A DNA stretch of 38,353 nt, taken from Deltaproteobacteria bacterium. GTDB lineage: Bacteria > Bdellovibrionota_B > Oligoflexia > Oligoflexales > Bog-1112. Below the pieces are notes generated by a model. It was not told the DNA's origin, ran no database searches, and saw only the letters and a list, made by a program, of their open reading frames with translations. The DNA lies in contig CANJLI010000017.1 in NCBI GenBank assembly GCA_947475005.1, positions 1-38,353 on the forward strand, written 5' to 3'. Position numbers and translations under genes: made by a program. Shown piece after piece: positions 33,551 through 38,353 of the stretch (positions are counted from its first letter, which is position 1; every line of letters begins with the position of its first letter).

Positions 33551-36037
33551 CTATAGATAACGTCCCGTTAGCGACTCTTTTATCTTTCTAACGCCCACCG
33601 GGGGACCCTGATATATAATTTTACCACCTTCTTGTGCTGCGCCTGGACCAAGATCCACCAACCAATCGCTGGCTCGCATCACACCCACATGGTGCTCCAA
33701 CACAATAACTGTGCCACCTTTGCTGACCAATGCCCGCAAACAGGCCATCAAGGGGGCAATATCTCGATTGTGAAGGCCCCGCGTAGGCTCATCCAATACA
33801 AACAAGGTACGTTCCACCGTGCGCTTGGCAAAGAAGGGCACCAGTTTCATTCGCTGAATCTCTCCTCCTGACAAGCTGGTGGTGGGTTGCCCCAAGGAAA
33901 GATATCCGAGTCCCAAATCGATAGCCGGTTGCAACCGTTGGGAGATCTTTCGGTGATTGACGAAAAATTCGAGAGCCTCCTCCAAGGTCATCTGCAACAC
34001 ATCCGCAATGGAAGCATCGCGATACCGCACCTGTTCGATATACTCCTTAAAGCGCCGCCCTCCACATAAGGTACACGGCGTACGAGTCTCTGCTAGGAAT
34101 CGCATGGTATGGGTAATCACCCCTTTTCCCTTGCATGCTTCACAACGCCCCCCTTCTCCATGGAGGGAGAAATGACGAGGGGTGAGCCCAAGCAATTGAG
34201 CCTCGACCCCTTTGGCAAAAAGATCTCGAATCAAGGTAAACACATCAAAGTACGTAGCCGGTGTGCTTAAACTGCTTTTATGCAACAACTTGCGATCGAC
34301 AACTTCTACAAGGTCGAGCTCTTTCCAACCGAGTATTTGCTTGCAGTGTTTCCAGATAGGTTTCCCCTCCCCTTGACATGCTTCAAGCAAGTTCGGCACC
34401 AGGGTCTGCAAGACCAAGCTGGATTTTCCAGCCCCCGAAACCCCCGTTACCACCGAAATGGCCCCCAGGGGGAACCGCACCGCATCGACCTGCAAATTAT
34501 GCAAGGTCGCACCGCGCAGCTCCAATTCTCCACTTGCTTGTGCGGCAGAGGGTTTGGGGGCTGCAATCGCATTGAGTTCCTTCACAGGCACCGGAGGACC
34601 TGCATATAAAATCCGTCCCCCTTTTTTGCCTCCCCCAGGTCCCATATCGATAACGTGATCGGCTCGTTGGATCAAGAAATCATCGTGATCGACGAGTACC
34701 ACCGTATTTCCACTTGCCTTCAAAGCCTCGAATGTCTGCCACAGATGCTCCAATTGATACGGGTGCAACCCTTGACTCGGTTCATCGAGGACATAGAGAA
34801 CCCCCCGCAACGTCTCGCTCAGAATCCCAGCTAAATTGAGGCGCTGATGCTCCCCTAGAGACAATGAACGCACGCGACGTTGCAATTGCAAATACCCCAA
34901 ATCGAGGTGGCAAATACGTCCCAAAGTCGTGGAAATTTCCTCCATTACCCGACTTTTTGCAGGATTAGAGATACTCTGGGTTGCCAATTTTGCAACTTCT
35001 TCTGCCAACTGGGTACAGGACCAGGCATACCACGTGAGCGCACTGTGCCCCCCCAGGTGGATGTATTGCAAGTTCGAATCAAGACCACTTCCCTTACAAA
35101 GAGTACAAGGAGCTGCCTGCCCCGATTCAACTTCATCCCCCTCCTCTGCAGATTCTCCCCCCAAACCCAGTTCTCCATACCCCCCACAGGATTTGCACTG
35201 CCCCAAGGAGTTGGCAGAAAAATACCGAGGATCCAACTCAGGCCAACTGTATGCACACACCGGACATCCATCGGAGGTAGAGAACCGAATGGCTTTTTCG
35301 GGATGACAGCTACGAAGGTCAGCACTGGCAAGCCCCACATATTCCCCGTGTCCATTACCCGCTTGCAAAGTATGGTCCACACTGCGAGCCAACCGAGATT
35401 GGGATTTTTCCTGCACACGAATCACATCTACAAGGAGTTTAATGGTATGTTTCTTCTCTTTTTCCAAGGCATGTTCTTGGGAAAGATCCACAAATTTCCC
35501 ATCAATCCAGGCTTTCAAAAATCCTTTTTCTCGCCACTGCGTCAATTCTTTCGAAAAAATCCCCTTCTTTTGAGTCACGAGTGGAGCAAATAATCCAATA
35601 TAGGGCGTTTGCAATTCCATCATATGAGCGACCACTTGCTCAGAACGGCTCCCTTGGGTAGAGACTCCATGTTGGGGACAAAGTCGATCTCCAAACCGAG
35701 CAAAGGCAACCCCGATCAGTTCATTGAGATCCGTCAAGGTAGCCAGAGTGGACTTGCGTGACGGGAAGGTTTCGTTTTGCGTCAGACCGATGGCAGGCGA
35801 AAGCCCCGTCATCTTGCGTACCTTGGGACGGGTACCCAAATCGAGAAACTGACGGGTGTAATGGGAGAGGGTATAAAAAAAACGCCGTTGCGATTCCTGC
35901 AAGAGCGTATCGAAAGCCAAGGTGCTTTTCCCCGATCCACTTACGCCCGTAAGTACGGTAATTTTTTGGCGTGGAATTTCCACATCCAGGTTTTGTAAAT
36001 TGTGCTCACAGGCACCTTCAATGCGGATGACTGACAA
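33551..36037 (-). CDS. UvrA-like ABC ATPase (short paralog)
   Basis: An 828-residue UvrA-family protein, shorter than the roughly 940 residues of housekeeping UvrA. Both ABC halves are present: GVSGSGKST at 31-39 and LYVLDEPSQGLHP; then GVSGAGKSS, LSGGEIQRMKL and LFVLDEPTRGLH. The first signature is degenerate, LSLGEHQRL instead of LSGGExQR. Zinc-type cysteine pairs remain (CPVC...CKSC...CTLC, and CEACKGKG...CTLCGG). The TTG at 36037 gives the canonical start (SVIRIEGACEHNLQN), with AAGGA upstream; it overlaps aacS by 20 bases. It probably belongs to the class II/III UvrA group linked to drug tolerance or alternative repair. Confidence 0.88.
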   Translation of the reverse strand: MSVIRIEGACEHNLQNLDVEIPRQKITVLTGVSGSGKSTLAFDTLLQESQRRFFYTLSHYTRQFLDLGTRPKVRKMTGLSPAIGLTQNETFPSRKSTLATLTDLNELIGVAFARFGDRLCPQHGVSTQGSRSEQVVAHMMELQTPYIGLFAPLVTQKKGIFSKELTQWREKGFLKAWIDGKFVDLSQEHALEKEKKHTIKLLVDVIRVQEKSQSRLARSVDHTLQAGNGHGEYVGLASADLRSCHPEKAIRFSTSDGCPVCAYSWPELDPRYFSANSLGQCKSCGGYGELGLGGESAEEGDEVESGQAAPCTLCKGSGLDSNLQYIHLGGHSALTWYAWSCTQLAEEVAKLATQSISNPAKSRVMEEISTTLGRICHLDLGYLQLQRRVRSLSLGEHQRLNLAGILSETLRGVLYVLDEPSQGLHPYQLEHLWQTFEALKASGNTVVLVDHDDFLIQRADHVIDMGPGGGKKGGRILYAGPPVPVKELNAIAAPKPSAAQASGELELRGATLHNLQVDAVRFPLGAISVVTGVSGAGKSSLVLQTLVPNLLEACQGEGKPIWKHCKQILGWKELDLVEVVDRKLLHKSSLSTPATYFDVFTLIRDLFAKGVEAQLLGLTPRHFSLHGEGGRCEACKGKGVITHTMRFLAETRTPCTLCGGRRFKEYIEQVRYRDASIADVLQMTLEEALEFFVNHRKISQRLQPAIDLGLGYLSLGQPTTSLSGGEIQRMKLVPFFAKRTVERTLFVLDEPTRGLHNRDIAPLMACLRALVSKGGTVIVLEHHVGVMRASDWLVDLGPGAAQEGGKIIYQGPPVGVRKIKESLTGRYL

Positions 36038-37982
36038 AGTTTTGACGTCCTTCTGGTTGAAGCTGGAGCCGAATGGCCTCGTATTCTGCCAAGGCCTCCG
36101 GGTTTCCAATGGAGTTTGGGTTTACGATGGGCTGTTTGTGTAGGATCGATTTCACGACCAATTCCATTTTCTTTCCATTTCGCGTGTAGGGGATCTGCTG
36201 CACCCAAAAAATTCGAGAGGGAACATGTCGAGGCGTTAACGTACTGCGAATCACCGATCGAATCTGCGCCTCGAGTTTTTCCACGGCAGGCGCAACCTCG
36301 TGCAGAGGTACGGGGGTTCGTTGCACAAACAGCAAGACCTGCTCTTCTCCCTCGATCACATATCCAACTGCAAGGCTGTCTTGTATGCCAGCAATGGATT
36401 CCACCTGCCGATAAATCTCTGCGGTACCGATGCGAATGCCCCCCGGGTTCAGGGTGGCATCGCTACGTCCATGTACAACGATCCCCCCCCGAGGGGTTAC
36501 TTCAATATAGTCTCCATGACGCCATACGTCTCGTCCGGGAAAGAAAGAAAAATACGTTTGTCGATACGCTGCCTCTTCGGGGTCTTTCCAGAAACCAATG
36601 GGCATGGAAACAAATGGTGCGGTGCAAACTAGCTCTGCTTTTTCTCCCACCACATCAGTAAAATCCTCCCGTCGAGCCGAAATTGCCATCCCCAATCCGG
36701 GAGCTTGGATTTCCCCTGGATATACGGGTAACAAAGGGTTGCCCAGCATAAAACAAGACAAAATATCGGTGCCACCCGAGATAGAAGCTACATGCATATC
36801 CGCTTTTACTTCTCTGTACAACCAATGATAGTGCTCTGCTAATAAGGGAGCTCCCGTAGCCAACAGGGTCCGAAGACTGGAAAGATCTGCGATTTTAATG
36901 GGATGAATCTCTTGAGCCATACATGTAGCAATGAATTTGGGACTGGTACCCAATACAGTAATGCGAGCCTCCTCGACCAATTTCCATAACACGCTGAGAT
37001 CAGGATGAGCCACACTGCCGTCGTAGGTAAGAAGTCGGGCCCCTACGCTAAGAGCGGATACCATCCAGTTCCACATCATCCATCCACAAGTGGTGTAAAA
37101 CAGAAGGGTATCACCGGGACCGATATCACTATGCAGCAACAGTTCTTTTTTATGTTGCAACAGAGTCCCCCCCGCTCCGTGCACAATACATTTGGGGCGC
37201 CCTGTGGTCCCGGAAGAAAACAGAATATAGGCGGGATGCGAAAATGCTTTATAGACAAAAGGGATCTCGACAGCACCTGCCCAAGGCCTTATCCACTGTC
37301 CCCACGTAGTTTCAGAATTCCCTACAGAAAACCACTGGGTATCCGGCAAAGCCTGTCTACAGGTTTGAATCCCCTCTTCACATCCATAGGTTTTCCCATT
37401 GTATAAATAGGTGGAGGTATAAAAGCAAACTTTGGGTTGTACTTGGGAGAGCCGATCCAAAATACCTGCAGGACCAAAATCGGGAGAACAAGAGGACCAA
37501 ATGGCACCCAATGCGGTGGCAGCTAGCATACCGATAATCGCATCCACACCGTTGGGTAACACCCCTGCAACTACATCTCCCGGCTGCACACCGACGGCTT
37601 GTAACCCTTTACACCACTGGGCCACTCGAGATCGAAGGGCAGTATCGGTCCATGGAACCCTGGATCCATCCTCTCGACATTCGAGGATCACTTCTCCCGA
37701 GGGAAGTCCGGCTAAGAGATTTTCTGCAAAATTAAGGGTACCGTCGGGAAACCATTCCACACTACGCATGGAAGCTGGATCCTTCTGGACCATGCTGCAG
37801 CGAGGGGGGGTATGCCAGCGAATTTCACAAAACTGAGCCAGTTGCCACCAGAATGGCTCGGGTTCTTCAATGGACCATATGTATAAAGTATGCCACTCGG
37901 TGGCGCCTACCTTTTTTAAAAATTGATGCATATAACTGGAGTTTTTACGAGATGGGCTTGCCTGCCATATTGGGGTGGTCAT
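36018..37982 (-). CDS. aacS: Acetoacetyl-CoA synthetase
   Basis: A 654-residue adenylate-forming enzyme that activates acetoacetate to acetoacetyl-CoA, used in polyhydroxybutyrate or ketone-body metabolism. The N-terminal part has MVQ...VEWFPDGTLNFAENLL. The AMP-binding motif is YILFSSGTTGRPKCIVHG, with FYTTCGWMMWNWM and SISGGTDI also typical. NPGGIRIGTAEIYRQVE and YTRNGKKMELVVK (catalytic lysine) mark the C-terminal domain. The ATG at 37982 has AAGGA upstream that overlaps the end of repeat family 2 copy 2. It leads the aacS-uvrA paralog-flavin reductase operon. Confidence 0.95.
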   Translation of the reverse strand: MTTPIWQASPSRKNSSYMHQFLKKVGATEWHTLYIWSIEEPEPFWWQLAQFCEIRWHTPPRCSMVQKDPASMRSVEWFPDGTLNFAENLLAGLPSGEVILECREDGSRVPWTDTALRSRVAQWCKGLQAVGVQPGDVVAGVLPNGVDAIIGMLAATALGAIWSSCSPDFGPAGILDRLSQVQPKVCFYTSTYLYNGKTYGCEEGIQTCRQALPDTQWFSVGNSETTWGQWIRPWAGAVEIPFVYKAFSHPAYILFSSGTTGRPKCIVHGAGGTLLQHKKELLLHSDIGPGDTLLFYTTCGWMMWNWMVSALSVGARLLTYDGSVAHPDLSVLWKLVEEARITVLGTSPKFIATCMAQEIHPIKIADLSSLRTLLATGAPLLAEHYHWLYREVKADMHVASISGGTDILSCFMLGNPLLPVYPGEIQAPGLGMAISARREDFTDVVGEKAELVCTAPFVSMPIGFWKDPEEAAYRQTYFSFFPGRDVWRHGDYIEVTPRGGIVVHGRSDATLNPGGIRIGTAEIYRQVESIAGIQDSLAVGYVIEGEEQVLLFVQRTPVPLHEVAPAVEKLEAQIRSVIRSTLTPRHVPSRIFWVQQIPYTRNGKKMELVVKSILHKQPIVNPNSIGNPEALAEYEAIRLQLQPEGRQNFVSHPH

Positions 37983-38353
37983 CTTTTTTTCCTTTTTTGT
38001 GGAACCAGCTGCGAGTCCATGTGGGAACCAGCTGCGCAGTTTCCCACACCCTCCTTGCCACGCAAGGGGAGAGCGTTGAATAAAAGCAAAGACAGCAGCG
38101 GGAAGGCCGGCGCTCGCTCGGGGCCTCCCAAACTCTCAAAATCGCAGACAGTGTTTTCGTCAGGGACAGTAAAAACCAGGCTGCGATTTGTGACCCGTTT
38201 GGGTCCTACCGCATCTCCAGTTATTTTGTATGGTGATCTTGTTTCCCAAGTGGCTCAACCCTTTCAGGTATCTCTGAAAATATTCTAGGTTTAAAACTAG
38301 CTCTGACAACTGTATTGAAATCGTAACACATTGATATTAAATGTATATTTATC
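37983..38353. other. Gene-free right edge with repeat
   Basis: No gene is supported here. 37993-38230 is repeat family 2, copy 2. From 38231 to the end the sequence becomes AT-rich, with nothing recognisable except possible promoter-like stretches for a gene beyond the window. Confidence 0.7.
37993..38230 (-). repeat. Repeat family 2, copy 2 (inverted)
   Basis: The inverted counterpart of 19377-19594, carrying the same 29-bp, 27-bp and tail blocks. The tail motif (CAGCTGGTTCC plus CACA) is doubled here, at 37993-38013 and 38021-38040. AAATCGCAG at 38139-38147 pairs with CTGCGATTT at 38181-38189, and the 27-bp block folds into a GGCC-rich hairpin. It lies immediately upstream of the aacS ribosome site. 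Confidence 0.85.

Noticed and set aside
33551..36037. UvrA gene as a decayed copy
   Set aside because: Both nucleotide-binding halves, Walker motifs and cysteine pairs are complete, with no frameshift.

Overview
The window comes from a Gram-negative bacterium of moderate GC. The evidence is a secretin, two surface lipoproteins with lipoboxes, a class A penicillin-binding protein and complex I genes. The taxon cannot be fixed from sequence alone. The paired LLxCGKKK lipoproteins ending in a DUF1554-type domain recall Leptospirales-like and some deltaproteobacterial or Bdellovibrionota genomes. The exported HAD and AAA+ proteins recall eukaryote-associated bacteria. No tRNA, rRNA, CRISPR array, transposase or intact prophage was seen.

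Layout. 1-307: a 24-bp tandem array and the leader of a small gene. 308-1126: two convergent small genes, one possibly a membrane-anchored phage-tail-tube-like protein. 1222-4304 (minus): aspS-TPR-ridA operon. 4427-9998 (plus): nuoCD-E-F-G-I, the peripheral arm of NADH:quinone oxidoreductase, diverging from aspS. 10172-11245: an AT-rich toxin-antitoxin pair (HTH antitoxin, PIN toxin) with a repeated putative operator. 11352-12040: a DUF1328 miniprotein, a perfect long palindrome and arfB. 12051-14374 (minus): two paralogous repeat-containing DUF1554 lipoproteins. 14488-19225: a large class A PBP diverging from an HtrA-like protease. 19625-24977 (minus): tightly coupled abcF-yitT-gpx-DMT-mnmA operon. 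25247-26893 (minus): DUF47-Pit phosphate transport pair. 27163-30295 (plus): FMN reductase, then an exported HAD-like protein and an exported AAA+ ATPase. 30373-32855 (plus): a compact four-gene secretin operon. 33065-37982 (minus): aacS-uvrA paralog-flavin reductase operon.

The most distinctive content is non-coding. A first repeat family is built on a GATTGGGTnCACCTACnTTTTTAGAAT arm. It occurs as two long perfect palindromes with 3-nt loops but different cores (11518-11606 and 32893-32977). It also occurs as short tandem arrays of the arm (1-144 and 32866-32907). A second, hairpin-rich family of about 220-240 bp occurs at 19377-19594 and, inverted, at 37993-38230. A 23-bp terminal fragment of it lies at 33039-33061. 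Its copies sit directly against gene ends. A third, REP-like palindromic element sits at 25098-25226. The secretin operon, the exported HAD/AAA+ pair and the PBP insertion are the main protein-level oddities.
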